DNA of 64,000 nucleotides from Protea cynaroides (lineage: Eukaryota > Streptophyta > Magnoliopsida > Proteales > Proteaceae): positions 84,190,278-84,254,277 of the forward strand of contig CM053275.1 in NCBI GenBank assembly GCA_028583415.1, given 5' to 3'. Shown here piece after piece: positions 47,561-58,806 of the stretch. Every line of letters starts with the position of its first letter. Position 1 is the first letter of the stretch. A program made the position numbers and the translations under genes. The notes beneath the pieces were generated by a model. The model did not search any database, was not told where the DNA came from, and worked only from the letters and a program-made list of their open reading frames with translations.

Positions 47561-49622
47561 AACTAGATGCAGTATAATCACCTCCAAACAAAACAAACTA
47601 GATTACTAATCATACCTCAATTATAATAGGTTTTCCATCTTTCATTGCCTTCTTCAAATCACCAGCCAAACCTATCAAGAATACAACCATGTCATGAGTG
47701 TTTCTGACAAAAAATACAAAATGCATCCAGTGATAAAGTTTGTCAGGGAAGAATGAATAATGTTTCTAACTGGACTGCAACCAATTGTTCTAGACCAGTA
47801 GATTGTTTCTGATGATTCAACTATCAAGTCAGAATGTCCTGAAAGGTTCGGATGGCCAAGTAAAGACAATAGGAAAACTATATCATTGAAAGGAACTTTT
47901 ATAACAGCAGGGCATGTTGGGATTCCTGCACCTTGATGAAGTGTTCTTGGGCCTCACTGTGTTCCAATATGTGTGCTTAATGCAAAATTTTTAAATATTA
48001 TTGAAATCATGGTGCATGGTCCATTTGCCAAACATTCAGACTGGATGGTGGGAATAGGCCCAACAATTCAAACCAGACAGTTCATTGACATTCAACAGTT
48101 CATGGCCTCAAATCATTACAATCCAGGGTCAGTTGTTCGTGCAAGATGGTGAGAGTCATCCAAATGTTCAGGTCCAGCAGACAGAGCTCTGAACAAGCAG
48201 AGCGCACTTCGGCCATCCACATCCCAAGGTTTGTGAAAGCACAGAATAGGAGCATCACCAAAAAAATCTTACAGTAACCACAAATTATAGTAACGAGGGT
48301 ACCTTTACGAACAATTCTGCATTCCCTACAAAATTCAGTAATGAGTTCCTCAGAAGAGCTGAAGTCACGTGCCCATACAGGAGTAGATGCCAACGGGGCA
48401 CTGCACATGATATAATAAAGAATAAGAACCAGTCCACAGCAAATCCAAAGGAGGTTTACCATGCTACAGAAAAACAATAGGGCTAAGAGGTTAAGAGCAA
48501 TTAGCATGAGTAAAAAGCATTATATTTCAAATTATAAATAGGATTTATTTATGCATGCACAAGGGAAATGACAAGCATAAACTTACATAAAACACATATC
48601 AGATAAAGAAACTCAAAAATAAAAATCTTATGACTAGAACCATAATACAAGATATATTTTCAACCATTGTTCAATGTGGTCCAATTAACAACCATGATTT
48701 AAGTCAATACTCCATAGCCACATATTAACATATTACACTGTAAATCACACTTATTGTAAATAAAGTACATGGAAAAAGAATAACAGAAGAAATCAGTAAG
48801 TTCTCTTCACATACTCTGTTGATGTGCGTAGCAATTCATATACCATATCCGTCTGTAAGATTAGAAGCACATACAAGTCAGAGGCATTACTGTAACTTGA
48901 ACATAGCTCAATTAATATATCAAAAGAAATTCAACAGCAAGATGCCAAACGGGTTAACCTGTAAAACATTAGGCAAGTTTAGTCTTTGTGCAAGTTGGGT
49001 GGCAATGGTCGACTTCCCAACACAAGCAGTTCCACACACAAGGATCACCAATGGTACTCTTTGGTGGTGAAATCTGAAATAAGCCACACAGAAAACAGCA
49101 TTAGCAAACAGAGCATCACATTAGACCTTTTTTCCCAGGATACTTGTACATGAACTAAAAATGTTTGTGTCATGATAAGAGATGGCCCCAAGCAGAGAGT
49201 AAAATGACAAGTAAAAAATGAACACTTTGACATGTTGGTTCAACCTAGAATACCCCTACTTCAAAGGGCATCTAAGTGCACGAAACTCCCGCTACTGTGG
49301 TCTGAGGAGGGGCAGAATGTAAGCAGCCTTACCCCCGGAAAGCGGAGAGGCTATTTTCATGTTTCGAACTTGTGACCATTAAGTTGCAATATGACAACCT
49401 TGCCGTCACACCAAGGCTCACCGTTTGATACCCCTGATGAACATTATATTATAAACAAGTGTAAAGGTACAACAAACTAAATCAAGGAGATAGGGTCCTA
49501 AGGGCCTATCATGAATATCTCATTCAGCCAGGTAAGCAACATCTGATTAGATGATCTTGCCCAGGGAGGTCTGGACCAGAATCATTATCCAGGATATCAA
49601 TACCAGGTTAACCTTATTCACC

Positions 49623-49657
<35 letters not shown>

Positions 49658-52600
49658 AATTTAACCTTGCTACACTGTAACACTGCTTAGGTGATATTGC
49701 TAGGTAGCCTTGACTGTTATATCAATGTAAAAGCTATAACAGTCAGTTACTATGTCAAGCTTTTCAACTTTTTATATCAAATATAAGGGAACTCCAGAAC
49801 TGATTTCCTTCTCTGGCAGTGAAGAAACTATTCCTACATTGGCAGCTAACCTGCCACATGTAGGGTGTCAGTTTTCAGACCAGTGAACTGAGACCAGCTG
49901 AACTCGCCCCAATTAATAAACGAAGTGTTATTACTTATCAGTCTTCTCCATTTAGCCTGGTTATTAAATGGGATGGCTCAAGCACTTGTACTGGAGTGAT
50001 GAGTTAGCATATTGATTTTCATCCAGACCCACCAAATTGCCCGTCAGTACATTCTTATTGTAATAAAATAATGTACATATAAAATTAAGCTGTCATTATC
50101 TTTTTATGTTATAACTTTTACAGGAGCAACAAATACCTGAGCAATTGCAAATGGTCCAGTCCAGAGTATGGCTGCCCGCTGCCCATTCAATAAGAAGGAA
50201 TGTTCAGGCAGACATAGCTCTAGAGATGCTCACTCAACCCACTGAACCTGCCCCATATATATACCTAACCATATGGCAGGCAGTTCAGTTGGGTTTCAGC
50301 ATTTGTGGACATGTTGTTTGCCAGCCCCTATTCATATGTCAAGTCTCAACTGAATTAGATTTTTCCATGTGTTAGATTAAAGGTTTGAAATTTTAAAAAG
50401 CCATTCTTTTCAGGTTTGAAACTTTATCGAAAAATCCATTCTTTGTAATGAAAAGAATAAAGATTTGAAAATTAATAAAAGGCAAAAGCCAGTGCTAAAA
50501 ATACATGGGGAAGAATGCAATTATGGTGGCTATGCCTATATTGTTCACAAGGTACTAAAGTCAACATGTTGCCAACCCAGAGGATGACCAATGTATCCAA
50601 CAGTCGGAACAACCAGATCAACCCTCCAACTGGCCGAAATAGCAGTCAATGAACAAAATTTGAAACTTTTTCTTTAATATTAAAAAAAAATCACATTTAT
50701 CTATGAAAAGAAAAAGGTTCATAAGACATAGATTATATATCTTACACAGAAAAAGGACATATGCAAGTTGCCTGGAGTTACTTAATGGAGATAACCTGTA
50801 ATTGAGAGGACAAAAGATTGAATCCTGGAGATCTCACTAACCTGGTCATCATCTTAAACCGGTTAATGTATTCTTCGCCATATCCCCGCCGCTCCATAAG
50901 CTGCAAATATTGCCCCATTAGTTTTATGCATTCACTTTCTGAATCCAAAAATTTACAGAAGTTCCTTTACCATTTCACTAAATTATAACTGTTCAATTTT
51001 ACAATGTTCACAAGGGGGAAGCATTGACCATGCACGACATGAAGAAGGGAGTATATTGTTTGCCAATGGTAGTTCTGATTGATAGGGGTACTGGATGTAA
51101 ATATCAATTTAGAATTACAAAGGAGTCTAAGATCAAAAAAAGTTAAGTCAAGGTGTCTAAAATAAAAGGTTAAGTCATGCCAAAGCAGAACATATGAGTT
51201 TAAAACAGAAAAACAGAAAGAAAGAGATACCAAAGAGAGGCCATTTTTGCTCTCAAACTTCAATAATCAATGTTGAGGGAAAGGATATTGCAGGAAGATA
51301 AAATAAAATAAGGATTAAAAATAAGGTGGGGTCATGTTTCTTCAGTGCTGTGTTATTAAATATTCAGTAAAAACTGAAGGGTAAATGACCAAATGTTAGA
51401 AGATCGAACGATATGTTAGGCAAAGAAGAAACTACAAGTACATAAAATTAGAAAAACTAAAATAAAGCTGTTGAGATGAATGACTAGAAGGACTATAAAG
51501 GATAGGACCACAAATGCATCATCCAACAGTACTTAGTTGTAGCACCAGTAGTTGACAAGATAAGCAAAAATTCTCTAAGATGGCTTGTCAGGTGCAAAGA
51601 AGACCAGCAAATGGAGGAGTAATATGCAATGCAAGTTGGAAGTGTTAAAGGATAAGGGGATGACCTAAGAGGATATAAATAGATTGGGTCAGCTGACTAC
51701 ACTTGTGTAATTTCAATTTAAAGAAACTTCTCTGAATTCAAATCTGGGAGACGTAATAACATTTTAACTACCAGTCAAAGCATAAAGAACACAGCCAGCT
51801 ACCCTAGACGATGAAATTACATTGTGATCTCCAATCGTTGTACAGTGAACATGGTATCAGTAAACAACCCGAAGAGGACGATGAGGAAGATGAAGTGTAC
51901 TAGTTAGCCGAAGAAGAGATTACAATTTCAAAACTAGCTTACTAGCATGAGAATATTATAAGTTGTGAAGCAGTCTGTAGAAACAAATATAATAACCATT
52001 TCTGGGGGGGAGAATGGGAAATAAAGGTAAAAAAAAAAAAAGCAAACTGAGATGAGCAGAACCTTCAATTGCAACTACCTTAAACAGATTAGCTTCCAAG
52101 TCTGATTGGGAGCTGCAGAACCACCATACAAGAAATGTTTAGATCGTCAACAAGCATAACAGGAAGATCGCCACAGATATTTTAAGAAAAAAAAAAGGTA
52201 CACAGGGGGGGGAGAGAGAGAGATACACGTCTAGAAGGCTATTGTCTATAAGCAGCTTTTTGAGTTCCAAAGCAATTTTAATGGCAACATGATTAGGGAT
52301 CTGAAACAAAACAAAAAAAAAAAGAAATCAAGGTAAATCACTACCAGCCCGATAAAGCAGTATCAGAAAAGTATTCTCTCTCAACAAGTGACTGAAGAGA
52401 AAATAAAATTCATTACAAATGAAGGAGAGAAAAAAAAATGGAAAAGGAAGATGAACGAATACATAGATATTAAAATTTTCTTAGAAAAAAATTGTTGATG
52501 GGTATCTCTACCTTAGTGACAGTCAACATTCTACTAAGGAGAAATCTGGACAGAACATAATAGTGATCCGCATTATCACCCAGCCATACCTTTACCTGAT

Positions 52601-52857
52601 CACCAACAAAACCCACATCTCCATTCATGAATGAATAATATTACAATTTGAGAATTGATTTTGCAAAAAATTTAAGTGCAAAAAAAGAGGACAAGGGGAG
52701 ATAGAGATAGATTAAGGACCTTAACAAAATCGTATTTGGAAGAAGCATTTCGGGCAGAGACTCTCCCAGTGGGCAGCGAGAGTTCGCTCTTCTCGTTTGA
52801 CTCTTCGCTGCTGCCTGAAGGATTCGGTGCAATTGACACTCCTTTCCCCTTCTTCAT
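33373..52857 (-). CDS. P-loop NTPase, 2-phosphoglycerate kinase-like (LPA1-related)
   Basis: The 449-aa protein is rebuilt from 15 exons (5' to 3'): 52857-52720, 52595-52512, 52300-52227, 52112-52079, 50900-50842, 49073-48959, 48852-48815, 48400-48303, 47671-47616, 46457-46181, 46040-45925, 43597-43541, 36632-36567, 35445-35371, 33435-33373. They total 1350 bp in one frame with GT/AG junctions. Residues about 45-130 resemble an ATP-cone region (FVKVKVWLGDNADHYYVLSR). The Walker A loop GTACVGKST is at 144-152, followed by TDMVYELLR, PVWARDFSSSEELI and IIIEGIHLDPS. An acidic, low-complexity stretch follows DPSIYLMDDE. Archaeal 2-phosphoglycerate kinases share this architecture, and rice LPA1 of phytate metabolism is related (recalled). 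The plant substrate is not established. Intron 12 is 6.9 kb and hosts a hAT-like element. Confidence 0.9.
37970..38330. repeat. Direct repeat of about 100 bp, possible copia LTR debris
   Basis: 'cccaaaatcccaagctt...aggtcataag.caag.atcc' at about 37980 recurs at about 38178 with mismatches. Between them, 'actctgataccatttgatg' resembles the complement of a tRNA-Met-type primer-binding site next to an LTR end. It is fragmentary and lies inside intron 12 of the NTPase gene. Confidence 0.4.
38890..40020. other. hAT interior upstream of the ferritin exons
   Basis: T-rich AT-biased DNA with no recognisable exon. The earlier ferritin exons (N-terminal and first helices) are not seen here. Confidence 0.4.
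40024..40929 (+). pseudogene. Captured ferritin gene fragment (last four exons)
   Basis: Four exon pieces with introns retained: about 40024-40085 (AMELSLALEK, KLLKLHS), about 40481-40543 (EKNHDAQMAEFIECEFLTEQ), 40685-40748 (VKAIKKISEYVSQLRRVGKG) and 40877-40929 (VWHFDQMLLHEDDGAA, then TGA). They match the C-terminal helices of plant ferritin, the plastid iron-storage protein, in correct order. The transit peptide, the first helices and the ferroxidase residues located in them are absent. The introns show the capture was from genomic DNA. All pieces remain open, so it may be young or simply little mutated. A functional ferritin cannot be made from this piece alone. Confidence 0.88.
41848..43540. 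other. Remaining part of NTPase intron 12, upstream side
   Basis: T-rich and CT-rich stretches (for example 42480-42790) and no supported gene. They lie on the 5' side of intron 12 with respect to the minus-strand host gene. Confidence 0.5.
44403..44462. repeat. Compound (CT)n-(TA)n microsatellite
   Basis: About 15 CT units, then a (TA)n run, in intron 11 of the NTPase gene. Confidence 0.9.
47498..47560. repeat. Interrupted (GA)n microsatellite
   Basis: GA units with two AAAG interruptions, 55 bp from exon 9 of the NTPase gene. Confidence 0.9.
49258..49427 (-). mobile_element. tRNA-derived SINE (Au-like) in NTPase intron 5
   Basis: Read on the minus strand it begins like 'gagccttggtgtgacggcaagg' (A-box-like), continues with 'ggtcacaagttcgaaac' (B-box-like), then 'agcctctccgctttccggggg', 'gtaaggctgc' and 'gaccacagtagcgggag'. 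I recall this order from plant Au-type SINEs. The 8-bp direct repeat ATACCCCT flanks it (49250-49257 and 49428-49435). It is non-coding and transcribed by RNA polymerase III if active. Confidence 0.85.
49622..49656. repeat. Poly(A) tract
   Basis: About 34 consecutive A residues within NTPase intron 5. It could be the tail of a retroposed fragment, but no source is recognisable next to it. Confidence 0.8.
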
Positions 52858-53500
52858 TCTCCTCCTTCGCTTCTCTCTACCCCTTTCTCTACATACAGTG
52901 TATCAGTGCAAACTCGAAAAACAGTTTTTATTGTAACGCCGTCTCGTCAGCCCTCCTATATCCTCTACAAGACTACACCTAGAAAGCATCTCGTTTACCA
53001 AAAAAAAAAAAAAAAATTGAAAAACTACAAACATCTCAACTCGTCCACTATGGGTTTCAGCAGAGAATAAGACTGAGACACGTGGTGATTATGTAAGAAC
53101 AGACCCAGTTTACTAGGGTAAAGGACACTGAACTCTTGTACTCTGGCTAAAAGACAAACTTCTGGATCAGTTTTAAATGGACATTCATCTAATCGTGTGT
53201 TGATGACGAAACTGTTCAAATCTGACTTAGATGTTCAATCTGACTTAGATATCACGTCGGAAGAGTTCTTCATAGTTTAAGCAAATTAAACACTACCTAC
53301 TATGCCACAGTATTAAACGAGTTACGCCCTGGTGTAACCGACTTGAATGATGAAATCTTGAATAATAAAGAAAACCAGTAGAAATGTGGACTTGTAGTAA
53401 GGTGACTACTTCGATACTTAAGTCAGTTCCCAGATCAAGCAGAATGAAGTGCTTATCTAGGAAAACACTTCTTAGAATGTGGGTAAATGTTTGAGTCTAA
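52858..53500. other. Upstream region of the NTPase gene
   Basis: The presumed promoter and 5' leader on the minus strand. The first 150 bp are CT-rich on the plus strand (ctcctccttcgcttctctctacc), i.e. a purine-rich leader. No clear TATA box is seen. No other feature is supported. Confidence 0.4.
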
Positions 53501-53592
53501 GGATGGATTGATCGTAAAGAATTGAACTTAGTACCTTCCGCTTTTCAAGGCGTAGGCTCCTTGCCGACTTAGCTACCCCCTTGGGGTTAAAG
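53500..53592 (-). mobile_element. Possible tRNA-derived SINE head
   Basis: On the minus strand, 'gggggtagctaagtcggcaagg' resembles an A box and 'aggtactaagttcaattc' a B box, 35-40 bp apart, with 'gcctacgccttgaaaagcgg' between. It does not fold as an intact tRNA and has no identifiable anticodon arm. I judge it a SINE remnant. Tail and target duplication were not found. Confidence 0.5.
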
Positions 53593-54761
53593 AATTGAAG
53601 TGTCTTTACTTGTGAGTCTTTGAGCTTTTATAAGCTTCTGGACAATTGATCAGAGTGGCTCATGGTAGTGGTAGTGGTTGTAAGCAATTGTAAAACCATT
53701 ATATTAGCTATCTATCGTTAAATGGAAATCCAACGGTAGGATGAAATGTGATAATGGCCATCGTGGATTACCGGTTCCAGCGCATGATTGTAAGTTGAGG
53801 AGATCACTCAAGGAGCATCTCCTAACCATAAGGAACCGTCAATGGAATGTGGTCTTGACACGTGTTAGACGTGTGTAAGCCATTGAGATGTTTCACAAGA
53901 TCAGCCATGCTGCCCTAGGCCTGAGCCATGTGTCACAGTATCATTGGCGGACAAGATATTGTATTAACAGTTGCCCCTTGCTTTTCTAAGTTGACAAGAG
54001 TGGGAAAGCAATTCTAATATCGAGTTATTTGTATATTACTTCTTGAACCGACTTATTTTCGTGTATTGCTTTTCTCTCTGCACGACTTATTCTTCAAGTC
54101 GCTCCTTTGAACAGCCCATTTGACAAATCGGTCCTTTGGGCAATTTATTTGATAGATTGCTGCTTTAAATGATTTACGGGTTACCCCCAAGCCACATTCA
54201 AAGCTCTTGTTGTAAACGAGTTGAAATTTGAATAAGATTGTCAATAGTTGTCTCGCGTATCAGGAACCGTAACAACGATTGCCTTTTCGAGTGTCATCCA
54301 TGAATGGAACCCCGGATTTTGCCTTTCGTATTGCTCTAACGCACATTACAGGGATCCGTTGAGCATTGGAGGGATGCCGCATGTAAAGTACTCGAATCGA
54401 GGCTGCTCTTGTGATGAAACATTACTCTTCTTCAGTATAGACAACTTTTTAAGTCCACTATAACGAAGACTCTTTCAAGTTTGTCTCAATGTACAACTGG
54501 AAAAGGCGCCTCTTCATTAAATTGATTTGACAGCCCTTCATGATGATTGCTTACGAATTCTATCAGTTTAAAATCTAAGTAAAACTATTCTTGAAACTAT
54601 ATATATATATATATATATTCGAGGCGAGAATCTTGGAGTTGCTTCTTCTCCAAGGTACACATCTTCTTGATTGGAAAGCCCTTCCGCAATTCTGAGTGTT
54701 CGCCCATTTGGAATATTGGAAAGAAGTCAATAAGTTCCCTTTTCCTATCTTCTGTTTTGGT
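53593..54761. other. Intergenic region upstream of the gypsy nest
   Basis: No supported exon. There is a (TA)n run at 54600-54618 and short motifs, including 'gttgccccttgcttttc', that may belong to the element whose ORF starts at 54762. Confidence 0.35.
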
Positions 54762-55541
54762 ATGTCTTCTTCTCCTTCCTCTTCTCGTGGGAGATCTTTA
54801 CGCGCAGAGGCTGGGAGTAGCTCCGCCACTGCAGCTTTTGTCACTCCCTCAGGGGCGAATTTGCTTGTGCAAGAAGCCGTTCCTCCTTAAACAAGGCGGA
54901 TATAGATATCCTTGTAGCCAAGTATTCCATCACAGACCAATACATGTGCAGGGCGACTGGGAGCCGTGAAGACCCTTGCACTTTCAGTTTAAATGAAATA
55001 TGTGTGTACCAAGAGATGCTTGCTTCCGAGTTCCATTTGCCACTTCCAAAAGAAATTCTCCGCATACTGAAATACTATCAGATTGTCCCTAGGCAATTGC
55101 AGCCTAACTCTTGGTGTCATCTTATTGCATTTGTTTTCTTTATGCGTCTTGATCGCTTTCCTTCAATAGATTTGTTCAGAAGCATATTTAGCCTGAATGT
55201 AGAGAAGGAAATCGAAGTTAGCACCAGAGCAAAAATCCCAATGGGGTGGTATTACTTCAATAGGAGGAAGAATGCCCCAAAGATCTTGAGTTCTCAAAGG
55301 CCTTCACTTATGGGCTGGCGCGATACCTTTTTTTTCGTTGGGAAGAGAGATGGAACCCCTTTTTCCATTAGCAATATCTGGGGTTTTCACAGTGATGAAG
55401 ATGCCCATGAATTGAACAAGAAACATGAACCCTCTAATTATGACTCCGAGTCTTACAAACTGGTTGCAAAACAGAAAGCTGGTGCCAGGCAATCCCATTA
55501 TGAGTTGGCGGATTATAATTTTTGCTTCCCTGAGCACCAAC
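54762..55541 (+). pseudogene. Gypsy-type 'Transposase_28-like' ORF, truncated
   Basis: It starts MSSSPSSSRGRSLR. After a one-base shift near 54885 it continues DILVAKYSITDQYMC, then FHLPLPKEILRILKYYQI, QLQPNSWCHLIAFV, FRSIFSLN and GWYYFNRRKNAP. The LPLP...Q(L)xPNSW...GWYYF order is that of the plant 'putative gypsy-type transposon' domain found at the N terminus of many retroelement proteins. The frame shift and abrupt loss of the C terminus at 55541, where LTR-A begins, make it a pseudogene and the oldest layer of the nest. Confidence 0.75.
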
Positions 55542-56112
55542 TGTCACACCCCAATTCTAGACTAACCAGAATAGTGTGATGAACCGTCAATAACCAACGG
55601 TTCAACCAGGATCTCGTATAGGCCGTGCCCATCCGATTAAACCAGATACATTCCACAAGCATAATCAAAGTAAATAAACAATAGTGGAAGTCTTTAATAT
55701 TAATAAACTGAGTATCTAACAGTGATAGCATAACTAAATATCCAATTATCTCCAAAGTAACTCAAAACGTAAAATAAAATAATTAATCAATTACATGTTT
55801 CGATAACCAAATAACTAAACTATTTGAAAACACAGGAATTGCACTCATACGACGAATCATGCGCCTCTTCCATAGCTTCCACGTTTATAGCCGCTACGTG
55901 TCCATACGTCGGCGTGTTCATGTAATCTTCCACAGTAGGACTTGCATCAACAACTAAAAATATTCAACGTTGAAAGGGTGAGCACACCTCAAGGCTCAGT
56001 GAGCAAAGAAAACAATGCAACAAACATATGCATGCATTCAATTCATATCTTTGATCTGATTTTTAAGTTTACAATATGCTATAGAAAGGATTAGAGGCCA
56101 CCACACCTCTAT
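55542..56112 (-). mobile_element. Truncated LTR (LTR-A), interrupted by LTR-B
   Basis: It begins TGTCACACCCC like the reversed LTRs and runs 571 bp through the mini-ORF and on to 'aggattagaggcc', where LTR-B begins. It is the inverted counterpart of about 57870-58444. The missing part presumably lies beyond the window, after elements B and C. The 5 bp at its outer edge are CCAAC (55537-55541). Confidence 0.8.
55820..55953 (-). CDS. Conserved LTR mini-ORF, copy A
   Basis: It begins after ATTTTTAG and reads VDASPTVEDYMNTPTYG, then HVAAINVEAMEEAHD, SSYECNSCVFK and TAG. It has the same 134-bp length as the copies in LTR-1 and LTR-C, with many silent differences. Partial exon with no start known. 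Confidence 0.5.
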
Positions 56113-58444
56113 TGTAAGACCCCCACTCCACTAACTTGGTCTAACCGTGTCATGTCACGTCTTTCCATCATTACTGGACCAAGTGGACCGACTGTATGAA
56201 GATGGACCACAAAACCAGGTATGAATCGAGTTAAAATGCTCAAAAGTATACGTAGAGTCGCATACCTGGGTAGGTATGATCGGCCATATGGAAAGAAACA
56301 ATGGTCACTGATCAATGACCCTACGGTCGTTGTTTTCGACTCTACGGTCGACGGATTTTGCCACCGTGGGCCATCGATAGTGAGACTCCAGACCAGACTC
56401 TGAATTGGAAACATTCCTAATTTAAGGGGGATTTCTTTCCTAATGTTGGAGAACTCTATATGGAGAATTATTCTCTATATAAAGGACGTCCCTCAACCCT
56501 TTTCACTCTTTTAGAACATTAGTAAACCCTAGAGGAAGAGAAGGAAAGGAAGGAGAAGAAGAGAAAACTAAGGAGAAGGTTTTGCTGAGAAAATTTTGGC
56601 TTTCTACCATAGGCAAAGGTATGAACCTAATCCTTGAAGATGTAAATTATATGGAATAAGGCTTCTATGGGGGATTGGAGATGTCAAACTAGTATGATCC
56701 ATGTAATTCCTTGAGTAAATCCCAAGGCTAATCATGAGGGGTGAGTTTGGTAATAATGGTTGATGAGAAACTACTAATGATGACTATAGGATAACCTTAG
56801 TATGAACCCAAGAGAAAAGCCAAGAAGTTGACCCAAGAAGAACTCGAATTGAATGTAATTGGTAACCAGAAGTCTTAAGGTCGCAGCTACGGTCGACCAT
56901 AGCATGACCAGCATGACTAGAAGATCGACCATAGGCATTCGGGAAGATTTCAAAAACCATATGGTCACAGCTACGGTCGCACCATATGCAACCGTAGGGT
57001 ATCGACCGTAGGCAGTAAGGTCGACACAGTATGAGACCATAGGACCAATCAGACATATATCAGTACTCTGTTTCAATTTTTGACTACTGTAACATGTTAC
57101 ATATGAACCCTAACTTAAATTCATATAACTTTTAGGTTATTAAATCAATTCAAAGAGAATTACAAGGATTGAAAGGAGATCAAGTTTTGTAACAGGTGAG
57201 GAAACAAGACCTAAACTAATTGGATAATAACAAACTGTTTATTTATTTGAGTCCAATGCCATGATTGATTCTATGCTTGTATGCTTATAATGTGCATCTC
57301 ACATGTCATCCAATATTCATGCTATTACTGTTCATGCATATTTAATTCTGTTTATTCATAACATGATGATGATGATGATGCTAGGAATAGGCATGTGATT
57401 GTATGTGTGTGGTTAGTATGTTAGATGCGAGTGGAGCATCAAGGGGAGGACGTGGCATGTGGTCTCTGACCTGGTCACTAGACTCTAGCACTATCTCTAC
57501 TCAAGTCTTGCCCATTGACATCATCTTATCGTCATTACCTAAGCAAAACTATTACATCATAGGGCATCAAGGGAGGTGGTCTCGGACCGTGTAGTCTCTG
57601 ACTTTGTCGGGGGCCCTTAGCTCTATCTCTATGGACGTATTGAGGGATGCTGGGGTGAGACCTTGGATACACTGGATGACTTTTAGCATTGGTTACTTGC
57701 GAGCCCAATTTGCAAGCCATCTCCAATAGGGGCTTACATGTTGGTATGGGTAGGGAATCAGGGGAAGTGTTGGCAGTGTTTGATCCGGACACTTTAGCTC
57801 TATCTCTATTCCATGGTGGGTGCATGTGGGACGACAATGGTGTTTGATCCATTGGAAGGATTCACACACTTGTGTATAGAGGTGCGGGGGCCACCAAACC
57901 TTTCTATAGCATATTGCAAACTTAAAAATCAAACCAAAGATATGAATTGAATTCATGCATATGTTTGTTGTATTGTTTTGTTTGCTCATTAAGCCATGAT
58001 GTGTGCTCACTCTTTCGACGTCGAATATTTTAGTTGATGATGCAGGTCCTACTGTTGAAGATTATGTGAATGTGCCAATGTATGGACACATTGCGGCCAT
58101 GGACGTAGAAGCTATTGAAGATGCGCATGATCTTTCATGCAAGTGCAACTAGTGTATTTTTTATTAGTTTAGCTATATTTAGTTATTAGGACATGTAACG
58201 GATTATTTACCTTTATGTCTTGAGTTTTTGAGAAATAATTGGATTAGATAATTATTATATCATTGTTAGACACTCAGTTCAGTATCTATAAGACTTCCAT
58301 ATATTTGTTATTTATCTTTGATTATTTCTGTGGAAGGTGTGCGGTTGATATGGTGGGTACTACCTAACAGAGATCCTGATTGAACCTTTGGTTTATTTAT
58401 GGTTCATCACACTATTCTGGTTAGTCCAGAATTGGGGTGTGACA
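56113..58444 (+). mobile_element. 5' LTR of gypsy element B (LTR-B), 2332 bp
   Basis: Starts TGTAAGACCCCC and ends GGGGTGTGACA, nearly the same length as LTR-1. A TATATAAA promoter lies at 56476-56483. Repeated 'acggtcgacc'-type palindromes flank the promoter (about 56290-56350 and 56880-57010). It is followed by a primer-binding site, so it is a 5' LTR whose internal region survives for only 44 bp before element C. Confidence 0.88.
58034..58152 (+). CDS. Conserved LTR mini-ORF, copy B (shortened by a stop)
   Basis: After ATTTTAG the frame reads DDAGPTVEDYVNVPMYG, HIAAMDVEAIEDAHD, LSCKCN and TAG. The stop falls five codons before the ends of the other copies, removing the last Cys. The frame is otherwise uninterrupted. 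Confidence 0.45.
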
Positions 58445-58446
58445 AC

Positions 58447-58458
58447 TTGGTATCAGAG
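58447..58458 (+). other. Primer-binding site of element B
   Basis: TGGTATCAGAGC, complementary to the 3' end of plant initiator tRNA-Met, lies just after the LTR-B end. Confidence 0.85.
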
Positions 58459-58798
58459 CTCTCCCAGGTTCTACCCATTGACCTAACTTGTAAGACCCGC
58501 ACTCTATAAACCCGGTCTAAACCTGGATTTCATGTCGTAGCAGGTCTTTCGATCATCACCGGGCCAGACGGGACGAGCGGATGACAATCAGGTACGAAAT
58601 CAGATCAAAGACGATCAAATAAGTATCATTTTATGTTGACCGGTCGATGGTACCGGTCTTGGTACCGGTTGACCGGTCAACTCTGCGCAGTTGACTACGG
58701 AGATCCAGAATTGGATCTCTGCGGGTCCTACTTTCCCAATTCCAAATCCTAAGACTTTCCTAAAATCCTAAGAGACTTACTAAACCCTAATCTTAGCC

Positions 58799-58806
58799 TA
58801 TATAAA
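58799..58806 (+). promoter_or_regulatory. LTR-C TATA box
   Basis: TATATAAA about 310 bp into the LTR. It is conserved in LTR-1 and LTR-B at similar offsets, so it is the likely element promoter. Confidence 0.7.

Noticed and set aside
53500..53592. True tRNA gene
   Set aside because: A- and B-box-like motifs exist but the arms do not pair into a cloverleaf. Listed as a SINE-like remnant instead.
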